From the NCBI GenBank assembly GCA_023423695.1, contig JAFAFA010000042.1, positions 62,001 to 126,000 on the forward strand: a stretch of 64,000 nucleotides of DNA. Direction: 5' to 3'. The stretch comes from Pseudomonadota bacterium (lineage in GTDB: Bacteria > Pseudomonadota > Alphaproteobacteria > Azospirillales > Azospirillaceae). Below the pieces are notes generated by a model that was given only the letters and a program-made list of their open reading frames with translations, was not told the DNA's origin and made no database searches. Of the stretch, positions 8,263 to 17,274 are shown piece after piece; position 1 is the stretch's first letter, and each line of letters opens with the position of its first letter. The position numbers and the translations under genes are program-made.

Positions 8263-9453
8263 TCACCTCCCCAACTCGCGCATAGCCCCGTCCAGCCCCT
8301 CCAGCGTCAGTGGGAACATGCGGCCTCCCATCAGGCGCTGGAGCAGGCGGGTGCTTTCCGTGTAGTCCCAGTATTGCGGCGGGGTCGGGTTCAGCCACAC
8401 TGCCTTGCCGTAGACCGACAACAGGCGCTGCATCCACACCTGGCCGGCTTCCTCGTTCCAGTGCTCGACGCTGCCGCCGGGATAGACGATCTCGTAGGGG
8501 CTCATGGCGGCGTCGCCGACGAAGACCAGCTTGTAGTCGGCGGGATAGGTGTGCAGCACGTCCCAGGTGGAGATGCGCTCGGTATGGCGGCGGGCGTTGT
8601 CGCGCCAGACGCCCTCGTAGACGCAGTTGTGGAAGTAGAAGTGCTCCAGGTGCTTGAATTCGCTGCGCGCGGCGGAGAACAGCTCCTCCACCAGACGGAT
8701 GTGGTCGTCCATCGAGCCGCCGATGTCGAGGAACAGCAGGACCTTGATCGTGTTGTGGCGCTCCGGAACCATCTTCAGGTCGAGCCAGCCGGCGTTGGCG
8801 GCGGTGGCGCGGATGGTGCCGGGCAGGTCCAGTTCGCTGGCCGCGCCGCTGCGGGCGAATTTGCGCAGGCGGCGCAGCGCCACCTTGATGTTGCGGGTGC
8901 CGATCTCCACCCGGTCGTCGAGGTTCTTGAACTCGCGGCGGTCCCACACCTTCACAGCGCGGCGGTGGCGGCTCTCGTGCTGGCCGATGCGCACCCCCTC
9001 CGGGTTGTAGCCGTAGGCGCCGAAGGGGGAGGTGCCGGCGGTGCCGATCCATTTCGATCCGCCCTGATGCCGGCCCTTCTGCTCGGCCAGACGCTGGGCC
9101 AGCGTCTCCATTAGCTTGTCCCAGCCGCCGAGCGCCTGGACCTGTGCCTTCTCCTCGTCGGTCAGGAAGCGTTCGGCCAGCTTGCGCAGCCATTCCTCCG
9201 GCAGGTCGGTGACGGGGACCTCCTCGCTGGATGCCGCGTCGTCGGTCAGACCCTTGAAGGTGGCGCCGAACACGCGGTCGAAGCGGTCGAGGTTGCGTTC
9301 GTCCTTAACCAAGCATGCACGACTGAGATAATAGAAATCCTCGACGCGGAAGGACGCGGTGCCCTGCTTCATGGCCTCCATGAGCGTCAGGTACTCCGTC
9401 AGCGAGACGGGAACACCGGCCTTGCGCAGATCGAAGAAGAAAGTCGTGAACAT
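8263..9453 (-). CDS. VWA domain-containing CoxE-like protein
   Basis: A 396-residue cytoplasmic protein beginning MFTTFFFDLRKAGVPVSLTE, the usual start of the CoxE-like VWA family. The C-terminal half carries a von Willebrand A fold with a MIDAS-type LFLDIGGSMDDH motif (DxGxS), then SEFKHLEHFYFHNCVYE and YKLVFVGDAAMSPYE. Such proteins usually work with a MoxR-type AAA+ ATPase in metal-centre or complex maturation. No MoxR gene lies inside this window. The gene is divergent from the HD hydrolase. A start six residues earlier (9471) is possible. Confidence 0.85.
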   Translation of the reverse strand: MFTTFFFDLRKAGVPVSLTEYLTLMEAMKQGTASFRVEDFYYLSRACLVKDERNLDRFDRVFGATFKGLTDDAASSEEVPVTDLPEEWLRKLAERFLTDEEKAQVQALGGWDKLMETLAQRLAEQKGRHQGGSKWIGTAGTSPFGAYGYNPEGVRIGQHESRHRRAVKVWDRREFKNLDDRVEIGTRNIKVALRRLRKFARSGAASELDLPGTIRATAANAGWLDLKMVPERHNTIKVLLFLDIGGSMDDHIRLVEELFSAARSEFKHLEHFYFHNCVYEGVWRDNARRHTERISTWDVLHTYPADYKLVFVGDAAMSPYEIVYPGGSVEHWNEEAGQVWMQRLLSVYGKAVWLNPTPPQYWDYTESTRLLQRLMGGRMFPLTLEGLDGAMRELGR

Positions 9454-9522
9454 GGGCGCGGTCCTTCGCATGGGGGTTCCCCAGGGCGGAGAATAATGCA
9501 ATGCCCCAGCCGAGAGAACAGC

Positions 9523-10101
9523 ATGAGCCTGCCAAACTCCTCCTTGTCCGGGGCACCCCTCCTCGATTTCGCGCGGGCGCTGGATTTCGCCGCGCACAAG
9601 CACATCGACCAGCGCCGCAAGGGCGTCCGCGCCGAACCCTACGTCAACCACCTGTCGGAAGTGGCCCTGCTGGTGGCGGAGGCGACGGCGGGCAAGGACC
9701 CGGTGGTGGTGATCGCCGCCCTGCTGCACGACACGCTGGAGGACACCGACGCCAGCTATGAGGAGATCGAGCAGCTGTTCGGTGTGGAGGTGGTTCAGGT
9801 CGTCGCCGAGACCACCGACGACAAGCGCATGTCGAAGGCCGAGCGCAAGCAGCACCAGATCGACGCCGCTCCCCATGCCTCCACTCGGGCGAAGCTGGTG
9901 AAGCTGGCCGACAAGGTGTCGAACCTGCGCTCCATGGCGCACAGCCCGCCCGCCGACTGGCCGCTGACCCGCAAGGTCGAATATTTCGAATGGGCCCATG
10001 CGGTGGTCGCCGGCCTGCGCGGCACCGACGCCCGGCTGGAGGCCCTGTTCGACCGCGCCTATCACGACGGGCTGGCGGAGTTGCGCGGGCAGACGGTGTG
10101 A
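9523..10101 (+). CDS. HD-domain hydrolase, MESH1/SpoT-hydrolase-like
   Basis: A 192-residue single-domain HD protein with the ppGpp-hydrolase signature: YVNHLSEVALLV, then LLHDTLEDTDASYEEIEQLF, then LVKLADKVSNLRSM. Length and motifs match the metazoan MESH1/HDDC3 type and bacterial small alarmone hydrolases, which remove the 3'-diphosphate of (p)ppGpp. There is no synthetase domain. The ATG at 9523 has a GAGAG just upstream; an ATG at 9496 is possible. Substrate is inferred from family; some members act on NADPH. Confidence 0.8.
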   Translation: MSLPNSSLSGAPLLDFARALDFAAHKHIDQRRKGVRAEPYVNHLSEVALLVAEATAGKDPVVVIAALLHDTLEDTDASYEEIEQLFGVEVVQVVAETTDDKRMSKAERKQHQIDAAPHASTRAKLVKLADKVSNLRSMAHSPPADWPLTRKVEYFEWAHAVVAGLRGTDARLEALFDRAYHDGLAELRGQTV

Positions 10102-10223
10102 GGCTGCTGACCGATAAAGCGCGGCTGGATTGACATCGCGCAATGCGGCTTCATGATGGAAGTCTTATGGAGAAGGGACGAAGCTGACGCCACCCGTGCC
10201 GCCGACGGCCGAGGAACCACGCC

Positions 10224-11741
10224 ATGTCCCTTCCGCAAGACGACTCCACCCTCACCCGTCGCCCCGCCCAGGCCGCCAAACCGGCCGCGGCGTCCCACGC
10301 CGAACAGCATGAGGAGCCGGGCCGGCACTGGTTCATCAACCGGCCGAAGGTCTATGCCGCGGACGTGAAGGGGCGCTTCCGCCAGCTGAAATGGGCGGCG
10401 CTGATCGTGCTGCTGGCGATCTACTACGTCACGCCGTGGATTCGCTGGGAACGCGGGCCGGGCATCCCGGACCAGGCGGTGCTGATCGACATGGTCGGGC
10501 GGCGCGCGTATTTCCTGTGGATCGAGATCTGGCCGCAGGAGGTCTATTACCTGACCGGCCTGCTGATCCTGGGCACCTTCGGCATCTTCTTCGCCACCAC
10601 GCTGGCCGGGCGCATCTGGTGCGGCTATGCCTGCCCGCAGACGGTGTGGACCGACCTGTTCATGTGGGTGGAGCGCAAGATCGAAGGGCCGCGCACCGCC
10701 CGCATCCGGCTGGACAAGGCGCCGATGACCGGGGCCAAGCTGGCGCGCAAGACCGCCAAGCATGCGGCGTGGGTGGCGATCTCGGTGATGACCGGCGGGG
10801 CGTGGGTCTTCTACTTCAACGACGCGCCGACGCTGATGAACGACCTGCTGCATGGGAACATCACCAGCGGGGTGGCAACCTTCATCGCGCTGTTCAGCTT
10901 CACCACCTATTTCTTCGCCGGCTGGGCGCGCGAGCAGATCTGCATCTATGTCTGCCCGTGGCGCAGCTTCCAGTCGGCGATGGTGGACGAGGACACCTTC
11001 CTGGTCACCTATGAGGACTGGCGCGGCGAGGGCCGCGCGCCGCTGCGCAAGTCGCAGAGCTGGGACGACCGCAAGGCGGCCGGGCTGGGCGACTGCATCG
11101 ACTGCAAGCAGTGCGTCCATGTCTGCCCCACCGGCACCGACATCCGCGAGGGGCAGCAGATCTCCTGCATCGGCTGCGGCCTGTGCGTGGACGCCTGCAA
11201 CGACGTGATGAAGCAGATCGGCCGGCCGCTCGACCTCGTGCGCTTCGACACCCAGTCGAACCAGATCGCCAAGATCGACGGCAAGCCGGAGCGGGTGAAG
11301 CTGGTGCGCGCCCGCACGGTCATCTATTCGCTGATCATGCTGGTCGTGGCCTGCGCCATGGGCATCGCCCTGCTGCTGCGCCCGACACTGGACGTCAGCG
11401 TGCTGCGCGACCGGGCGCCGCTGTTCGTGACGCTGTCCGACGGGTCGGTGCAGAACGCCTACACCATCAAGGTGCTGAACAAGACGCACATCGCCCGCAA
11501 CTATACCGTGACGGTCGAGGGGCTGCGCGACGCGCGGCTGTCGGTGGCGGGGGATGAGGCGGCCGGCAGCGGCGGCAGCCTGACGCTGCGGGCGGAGGCG
11601 GACTCGGTTGCGACCTACCGCGTGTTCGTGAAGGTGCCGGCGGCGGCGGTGACGTCCGGATCGACGGACGTCGCGGTGGTCGCGAAGGATCAGGCGAGCG
11701 GCGAGGTCGGCCGCCATGTCAGCGTGTTCATGGCGCCGTAG
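10224..11741 (+). CDS. ccoG: Cytochrome c oxidase accessory protein CcoG (FixG/RdxA)
   Basis: A 505-residue polytopic ferredoxin-like protein. It has a membrane segment near 50-70, then GRIWCGYACPQTVW, CIYVCPWRSFQ, and two 4Fe-4S clusters (GDCIDCKQCVHVCPTG; QISCIGCGLCVDACN). A further membrane helix and an Ig-like periplasmic tail follow. CcoG helps deliver copper to cbb3-type cytochrome oxidase, probably by reducing Cu(II). A GAGGAA ribosome site precedes the ATG. Genes for cbb3 subunits (ccoNOPQ) or the CcoI pump are not in the window, so the oxidase must be encoded elsewhere. Confidence 0.95.
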   Translation: MSLPQDDSTLTRRPAQAAKPAAASHAEQHEEPGRHWFINRPKVYAADVKGRFRQLKWAALIVLLAIYYVTPWIRWERGPGIPDQAVLIDMVGRRAYFLWIEIWPQEVYYLTGLLILGTFGIFFATTLAGRIWCGYACPQTVWTDLFMWVERKIEGPRTARIRLDKAPMTGAKLARKTAKHAAWVAISVMTGGAWVFYFNDAPTLMNDLLHGNITSGVATFIALFSFTTYFFAGWAREQICIYVCPWRSFQSAMVDEDTFLVTYEDWRGEGRAPLRKSQSWDDRKAAGLGDCIDCKQCVHVCPTGTDIREGQQISCIGCGLCVDACNDVMKQIGRPLDLVRFDTQSNQIAKIDGKPERVKLVRARTVIYSLIMLVVACAMGIALLLRPTLDVSVLRDRAPLFVTLSDGSVQNAYTIKVLNKTHIARNYTVTVEGLRDARLSVAGDEAAGSGGSLTLRAEADSVATYRVFVKVPAAAVTSGSTDVAVVAKDQASGEVGRHVSVFMAP

Positions 11742-11750
11742 CAAACATAT

Positions 11751-11779
11751 CCCTCTCCCGAGGGCGGGAGAGGGCTTTT
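11751..11779 (+). terminator. Terminator between ccoG and glnD
   Basis: The palindrome CCCTCTCCCG/CGGGAGAGGG is followed by CTTTTCC and lies 9 bp after the ccoG stop, in the gap between convergent genes. The same CCCTCTCC core recurs elsewhere in the window, so it may also be a dispersed palindrome. Confidence 0.7.
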
Positions 11780-11781
11780 CC

Positions 11782-14628
11782 TTACGCCCCGGCCACCTTC
11801 GTCCGTGTCCGCTTCACGGTCGCGGGCGGCGGGGCGTCGCCGGTGGGGTCGTCGAGCGCGCTCAGCAGGCGTTCCTTGATCTTCGCCAGCTTGCCCTCAT
11901 GCGTCACCTTCAGGCCGAACACGTCCTTCACATAGAAGACGTCGATGGCCTTCTCGCCGAAGGTGGAGACCTTGGCCGAGCTGATCTGCAGGGTCAGGTT
12001 CGACAGGGCGCGGGTCAGGTCGTAGAGCAGGCCGGGACGGTCGCGGCCGTTCACCTCGATCACCGTGTGGGTGGTGGAGGCGTTGTTGTCGATCAGAACG
12101 CGCGGCGGCACATGGAAGACGCGGGTGCGGCTGGCATGGGTGGTGCGGCGGGTCGACAGGTCGTTCAGCGGCTTCAACTGGCCCGACAGCACCTTCTCGA
12201 TCATCACCGAAAGCTTGGCGAGCTTGTCGCCGCTCTCGAAGGCACCGCCGCCGGCGGCGTCCTGGACCGAGAAGACGTCGAGCGCCATGCCGTTGGTCAT
12301 GGTGAAGATGCGCGCATCGACGATGTCGGCGCCGCAGGCCGCCAGCGCCCCGGCAAGGCGGGAGAACAGGCCGCTGTGGTCGGTGGCGTAGATCGTCACC
12401 TCCGTCACCGCGCGGCCGCGGTCGACGCGGGTTTCCACCGTAAGCGGACGATGCTCGCGCTCGGCATCGCGGACGATGCGGGCCTGATGGGCCAGCGTGT
12501 CGGTGTCGAAGGCCAGCCAGTAGCCGGGATAACCCAGCCCCTTGTGATGCTCGAAGGCGGCATCGTCGAAATCGGTCAGTTCGGCGCGCAGAGCGGACTG
12601 GGCGGCCTGGATGCGGCGTCCCCTGCCCTCCACCGTCATGCCGCCGGACATCACCTCCTCGGAACGGTTGTACAGCTCGCGGAGAAGCGTGGCCTTCCAG
12701 TTGTTCCAGCGTTGCGGGCCCACCGCGCGGATGTCGGCCACCGTCAGCACCAGCAGCAGGCGCAGGCGCTCCGGCGACTGGACCAGAGCCACGAAGTCGC
12801 GGACGGTCTTGTCGTCCTCCAGGTCGCGCTTGAAGGCGGTGTGCGACATGGCGAGGTGCCAGCGCACCAGCCACGCCACCGTTTCCGTCTCCTCCGCCGT
12901 CAGGCCGAGGCGGGGACAGAGCTTCTCGGCGACGCGGGCGCCCAGCACCGAATGGTCGCCGCCGCGGCCCTTGGCGATGTCGTGCAGCAGCACGGCGACG
13001 TAGAGCGCGCGCTTGGACACCACCTTGTGGATCACCTCGGTGGACAGAGGCAGCTCGTCGGCATGCTCGCGGGACGCGATCTTGTGCAGGATGCCGAGAG
13101 CGAACAGCGTGTGCTCGTCCACCGTGTAGACATGGTACATGTCATACTGCATCTGCGCGACGACCCGGCCGAAATCGGGGATGAAGCGGGCCATCACCCC
13201 GGCCTCGTTCATGCGGCGCAGCGTGATCTCCGGATCCTTCGGACCGGTCAGGATGTCCAGGAACAGCCGGTTGGCCTCCGGATCGTTGCGCAGCTTCGGC
13301 CCGATGGCGGACAGCGAGCGGGTGATGGAGCGCAGCGCCGCCGGGTGGATGTCGATGTCGTGGATCTGGGCGGTGTGGAACAGGCGGATCATGTCGATCG
13401 GCTGTTCCTTGAACTGCTTGTCGCTGCGGGCGTTCAGCCGCTCGCCGTCGACGATGAAGCCGTCCACGTCCTTGCGCCGGGCGACCGAGGCCAGCCGCAG
13501 CAGGTTGAACTTGGGCGGACGCTTCGATTCGGCCTCCAGCGCCGCGCAGAAGATGCGCGTCAGGTCGCCGACATCCTTGGCGACCAGGAAATAGTGCTTC
13601 ATGAAGCGCTCGACGCCCTTGGTGCCGGCATGGTCGGTGTAGCCCATGGCGGCGCCGATGCTGGTCTGGACGTCGAAGGTCAGGCGGTCTTCCAGGCGGC
13701 CGGTCAGGTAATGCAGGTGGCAGCGCGCGGTCCACAGGAAGTTCTGCGCCTTGGCGAAGCGCTGCGCCTCCTCCGGCGTCAGCACCTTCTTGCCGACCAG
13801 CTCGTCGACGCCCTCGACGCGGTAGAGATACTTGGCGATCCAGAACAAGGTCTGCAGATCGCGCAGGCCGCCCTTGCCGTCCTTCAGGTTGGGTTCCAGC
13901 ACATAGCGGCTGTCGCCCATCTTCAGGTGGCGGTTGTCGCGCTCCGCCAGCTTGGCCTCGACGAATTCGGGACCGGAGCCGGCGACGACCTCCTTGTCGT
14001 AGCGCTTGCGCAGCTCGGCAAACAGCTTGCCGGGTCCCCAGAGATAGCGCGATTCGAGGATCGCGGTGCGGATGGTGACGTCGGCCTTGGATTGGCGGAT
14101 GCAGTCGTCGACGCTGCGCACGGCATGGCCGACCTTCAACCCGAGATCCCACAGGATGTAGAGCATGTATTCGACCACCTGCTCCACCCGCGGCGTGCGC
14201 TTGTAGGGCAACAGGAACAGCAGGTCGATGTCGGAAAACGGCGCCAGCTCGCCGCGGCCATAGCCGCCGGTGGCCGCCACGTCGAACACCTCGCCGGAGG
14301 TCGGGTTGGCGGTGGGGAAGATGAAGCGGACGGTGAAGTCGGCCAGCGTGCCCACCACCCGGTCGGCGAGATAGCAGTTCTCCCGCACGCACTGCTCGCC
14401 CGACCCGCCGTCGTCGAAGCGCCGCCGCACCTCCGCCCTCCCATCGGCCAGCGCCTTGCGCAGGCAGGCGATCAGCGCCGGGCGCAGCTTGTCGCCGGTG
14501 CCGTGTTCGGCGACCAGATCCTCCAGCTCCCCCGACAGCTTGCGGCGGGAGATGATGGCGCGCTTGTCGGGGATGGCCGGCGCGGGGGTTTCGGGCGGCG
14601 TCGGCGTCTTGGAGCGGGCGGACAGCAT
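11782..14628 (-). CDS. glnD: Bifunctional uridylyltransferase/uridylyl-removing enzyme GlnD
   Basis: A 948-residue nitrogen sensor that uridylylates PII proteins when glutamine is low and deuridylylates them when it is high. The nucleotidyltransferase motif GGYGRGELAPFSDIDLLF is near residues 121-138. The HD hydrolase motif LLHDIAKGRGGDHS has its His-Asp near 549-550. Two C-terminal ACT domains follow (VTIYATDHSGLFSRLAGALA; VNGRDRPGLLYDLTRAL). I chose ATG 14628, which gives the usual GlnD length; the upstream frame is not conserved-looking. Convergent with ccoG and divergent from a small unknown gene. Confidence 0.95.
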   Translation of the reverse strand: MLSARSKTPTPPETPAPAIPDKRAIISRRKLSGELEDLVAEHGTGDKLRPALIACLRKALADGRAEVRRRFDDGGSGEQCVRENCYLADRVVGTLADFTVRFIFPTANPTSGEVFDVAATGGYGRGELAPFSDIDLLFLLPYKRTPRVEQVVEYMLYILWDLGLKVGHAVRSVDDCIRQSKADVTIRTAILESRYLWGPGKLFAELRKRYDKEVVAGSGPEFVEAKLAERDNRHLKMGDSRYVLEPNLKDGKGGLRDLQTLFWIAKYLYRVEGVDELVGKKVLTPEEAQRFAKAQNFLWTARCHLHYLTGRLEDRLTFDVQTSIGAAMGYTDHAGTKGVERFMKHYFLVAKDVGDLTRIFCAALEAESKRPPKFNLLRLASVARRKDVDGFIVDGERLNARSDKQFKEQPIDMIRLFHTAQIHDIDIHPAALRSITRSLSAIGPKLRNDPEANRLFLDILTGPKDPEITLRRMNEAGVMARFIPDFGRVVAQMQYDMYHVYTVDEHTLFALGILHKIASREHADELPLSTEVIHKVVSKRALYVAVLLHDIAKGRGGDHSVLGARVAEKLCPRLGLTAEETETVAWLVRWHLAMSHTAFKRDLEDDKTVRDFVALVQSPERLRLLLVLTVADIRAVGPQRWNNWKATLLRELYNRSEEVMSGGMTVEGRGRRIQAAQSALRAELTDFDDAAFEHHKGLGYPGYWLAFDTDTLAHQARIVRDAEREHRPLTVETRVDRGRAVTEVTIYATDHSGLFSRLAGALAACGADIVDARIFTMTNGMALDVFSVQDAAGGGAFESGDKLAKLSVMIEKVLSGQLKPLNDLSTRRTTHASRTRVFHVPPRVLIDNNASTTHTVIEVNGRDRPGLLYDLTRALSNLTLQISSAKVSTFGEKAIDVFYVKDVFGLKVTHEGKLAKIKERLLSALDDPTGDAPPPATVKRTRTKVAGA

Positions 14629-14833
14629 CGGTCGGGGAAAACCTCGGCATTCTGGCGGCTTTCGGGCGATCCGGACAGGCCGCGGCATCCGCACTATAGC
14701 GGTAAAGCCTTCAGGTAGCACGCCCGCACTCGAAAACCAGCCCCGCCGCCATGGGGGAGTGACGGCCGTCACAGCGGCCCCCGGATTGCGGCGACAGACT
14801 GTCCCGCATGGATCGCAATGCGGGAGACGGACC

Positions 14834-15181
14834 ATGACCGGCGGGAAGAGCACGGGTCGCGCGGCGGGCGAGCCCTCGGCGAAGGCGCGGCGGGAACTGG
14901 CGGCGCTGAACGATGCGCTGGCGCTGGCCGAACGGGGTCTGGGACGCCAGTCGACGGCGGCGCTGATGGCGCGGCTGCTGAGGGTGGCGGCGATGTATCC
15001 GCGGGCGGTGGACGACACGCTGATGTGGCAGGTCACCGACCTCGTCACCGGCGACGACGTGTCGGATCCCGTGAAGCTGACGCTGATCCGCATGGGCTGG
15101 GCGTCCATCGTCCAGGCGCAGTACCGGGCGCATGGCCTGCGGATGGTGGAGCGGCGGGTGGCGGTGAAAGCGGCGGCGTGA
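14834..15181 (+). CDS. Hypothetical small helical protein
   Basis: A 115-residue, Ala- and Arg-rich soluble protein, probably all-helical (for example ALNDALALAERGLGRQSTAA and LMARLLRVAAMYP), with no signal peptide. The ATG follows GGGAGA at good spacing. It is divergent from glnD. I do not recognise the family. The opposite-strand frame over the same bases has no family likeness and I treat it as a shadow. Confidence 0.6.
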   Translation: MTGGKSTGRAAGEPSAKARRELAALNDALALAERGLGRQSTAALMARLLRVAAMYPRAVDDTLMWQVTDLVTGDDVSDPVKLTLIRMGWASIVQAQYRAHGLRMVERRVAVKAAA

Positions 15182-15275
15182 GGTGACGACAGCCCTCTCC
15201 CGGGGCTGGAGAGGGAGTTAAGCCCGGTTGCCCCGTGGCGACCGCCGCGCTTATGCTGGCCTCCCCTCCACGGCC

Positions 15276-16082
15276 ATGGACTGTCCGGTGCTGTCCTTCA
15301 TCCTGTCGAAGCTGCTTTGGGGCGTGGTGGCGCCGGGCAATGCGCTGGTTCTGACGGTGACCCTGGGGGCGCTGCTGCTGCGGACGCGGCGCTGGCAGCG
15401 GGCGGGCAAACGGATGGTCACGCTGGCGGCGGTCCTGCTGCTGCTGGTCACCTACACCGGTCTGGGCGCGCTGGTGGCGCTGCCGCTGGAAGACCGTTTC
15501 GCCAGGATCGAGCCGGAAGGGCGCATCGACGGCATCATCATGCTGGGCGGCGCTCTCAACCCGCCGATCACCGCCGACCGCGGCGACCCCTCCCTCAACG
15601 ACGCGGCGGAGCGGATCCTGGGCTTCGCCGATCTCGTCCGGCGCAACCCCGATGCCAAGGCGGTCTTCACCGGCGGATCGGGCCGGCTGCTGGGGCAGGA
15701 GTACAAGGAGGACGTGACCGCCCGCGCGGCCCTGGCCCAGGCCGGCATCCCCGCCGACCGCGTGATCTACGAGGCGGAATCCCGCAACACCTGGGAAAAC
15801 GCCGTGCTGAGCAAGGAGCTGGTGAAGCCGGCGCCGGGGGAGCGCTGGGTGCTCGTCACCTCCGCCATGCACATGCCGCGGTCGGTCGGCATCTTCCGCG
15901 CGGTCGGCTGGGAAGTGATCCCCTACCCCGTCGATTACCGCACCCGGACCGGCGCCAAACCCTATCTGCGCTTCGAGTTCGGCCAGAATCTGGTGATCCT
16001 GGACGATGCGGTGCGGGAGTGGATCGGCCTGACCGCCTATTGGCTGATGGGCCGCACCGAGTCGCTGTTTCCGGCTCCCTGA
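15276..16082 (+). CDS. YdcF/SanA-like (DUF218, ElyC type) membrane protein
   Basis: A 268-residue protein with two N-terminal membrane helices (residues about 5-35 and 45-68) followed by a DUF218 domain. Motifs are GRIDGIIMLGGALNPP, AVFTGGSGRLLGQEYKED, RVIYEAESRNTWENAVLSKE and WVLVTSAMHMPRSVGIFRAVG. Family members such as ElyC and SanA affect envelope and peptidoglycan integrity. The start at 15276 places the first helix directly at the N-terminus; the extra 16 codons upstream are not hydrophobic. It lies just ahead of rlpA and dac, in keeping with a cell-wall role. Confidence 0.85.
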   Translation: MDCPVLSFILSKLLWGVVAPGNALVLTVTLGALLLRTRRWQRAGKRMVTLAAVLLLLVTYTGLGALVALPLEDRFARIEPEGRIDGIIMLGGALNPPITADRGDPSLNDAAERILGFADLVRRNPDAKAVFTGGSGRLLGQEYKEDVTARAALAQAGIPADRVIYEAESRNTWENAVLSKELVKPAPGERWVLVTSAMHMPRSVGIFRAVGWEVIPYPVDYRTRTGAKPYLRFEFGQNLVILDDAVREWIGLTAYWLMGRTESLFPAP

Positions 16083-16214
16083 TCATCAGGATCATACTCC
16101 GCCTGTGTCATCGTGTTTCCCGGCCTTTCCGGGCATTGGCGCGGCCGTGCCACTCCGCTAGAGTGCCGCCGCCTTGGCGGTTCGAGGCGACCGGGAGATC
16201 GAGGGGTTTGGCGG

Positions 16215-17201
16215 ATGCGTCGCTGGCGCGGGGTGGGCAGGATCGTCGTGCTGGTCGGCGTGGCAACGCTCGCCGCCTGTGCGCAGAAGCCTGCCGGCAC
16301 CGGCTCGGGCCTGCCGACCAGCGGCATCTACAAGGTGGGCAAGCCCTATCAGATCGCCGGCGTCTGGTATTACCCGAAGGAAGACTACACCTACGACGAG
16401 ACGGGCATCGCATCCTGGTACGGGCCGGGCTTCCATGAGAAGAACACCGCCAACGGCGAGCTCTACGACCAGGACGAGTTGACCGCCGCGCACCGCACCC
16501 TGCCGATGCCGAGCCTGGTGCGCGTCACCAACCTGGACAATGGCCGGTCCATCGTGGTGCGGGTGAACGACCGCGGCCCCTTCGCCAACGGGCGCATCAT
16601 CGACATGTCGCGCCGCGGCGCCCAGCTGCTGGGCTTCGACGGTCCCGGCACGGCGAAGGTCCGCGTGCAGATCCTGGCGGAGGAAAGCCGCGCCATCGCC
16701 GCCGCCGCGCGCCAGGGAACCCCGGCGCCGCTGCTGGCGGAGATCGACGGCCCGCCGCCGAAGGCCGTCCCGCGCGGCCGGATCGAGGTGACCGGGCCAT
16801 CGGGGCCGGTGACGACGGTGTCGGCGTCCACCCTGTCAGCGTCGACGGGCGCGCCGCGTCCGGCGGTGGTCGGCGCCCCGGTACCGCCGCCCGCCACCGT
16901 CGCCGGCAGCATGTCGGCAGGCCGGTTCGTGCCGGCGCCGGTTGTGGCCCAGATGCCGGTGAAGCCGCAGGAGGCGATCTATGTGCAGGTCGGCGCCTAC
17001 GGCAGCGAAGAGAATGTGGCGAAGGCCCGCGCCCGGCTGTCCGCCATGGGCCAGCGCGCCAGCGTCAGCCTGACGCGGTCCGGCGGCATGTCCCTGCATC
17101 GCGTCAGGGTCGGGCCGCTGGACAGCGTCGATCGTGCCGACACCCTGCTCAACCAGATCATACAGGCCGGCCTTACGGAGGCCAAAATCGTGGTGGATTG
17201 A
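16215..17201 (+). CDS. rlpA: RlpA-like septal ring lytic transglycosylase lipoprotein
   Basis: A 328-residue lipoprotein. The signal peptide has a lipobox (ATLAAC, lipidated Cys about residue 22). A double-psi beta-barrel RlpA domain follows (GIASWYGPGFHEKNTANGEL, LPMPSLVRVTNLDNGRSIVV, RVNDRGPFANGRIIDMSRRG). There is a Pro/Ala/Val-rich linker and a C-terminal SPOR domain (AIYVQVGAYGSEENVAKARA...LHRVRVGPL) that would bind denuded glycan at the septum. RlpA cleaves naked glycan strands. The ATG at 16215 is chosen because it gives a clean lipoprotein signal. The dac gene follows at 17275. Confidence 0.92.
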   Translation: MRRWRGVGRIVVLVGVATLAACAQKPAGTGSGLPTSGIYKVGKPYQIAGVWYYPKEDYTYDETGIASWYGPGFHEKNTANGELYDQDELTAAHRTLPMPSLVRVTNLDNGRSIVVRVNDRGPFANGRIIDMSRRGAQLLGFDGPGTAKVRVQILAEESRAIAAAARQGTPAPLLAEIDGPPPKAVPRGRIEVTGPSGPVTTVSASTLSASTGAPRPAVVGAPVPPPATVAGSMSAGRFVPAPVVAQMPVKPQEAIYVQVGAYGSEENVAKARARLSAMGQRASVSLTRSGGMSLHRVRVGPLDSVDRADTLLNQIIQAGLTEAKIVVD

Positions 17202-17274
17202 TCCGGCCAGCCGTTACCCACCCCGATCGCTCTGCCGAGCGCCTGTGACCGAGTGCCCTTGGAGGATTGTTGCC

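Noticed and set aside
15193..15215. CCCTCTCC/GGAGAGGG hairpin as a terminator after the small gene at 14834-15181
   Set aside because: No T run follows it; it is more likely one of the dispersed palindromes, so I do not call a terminator here.
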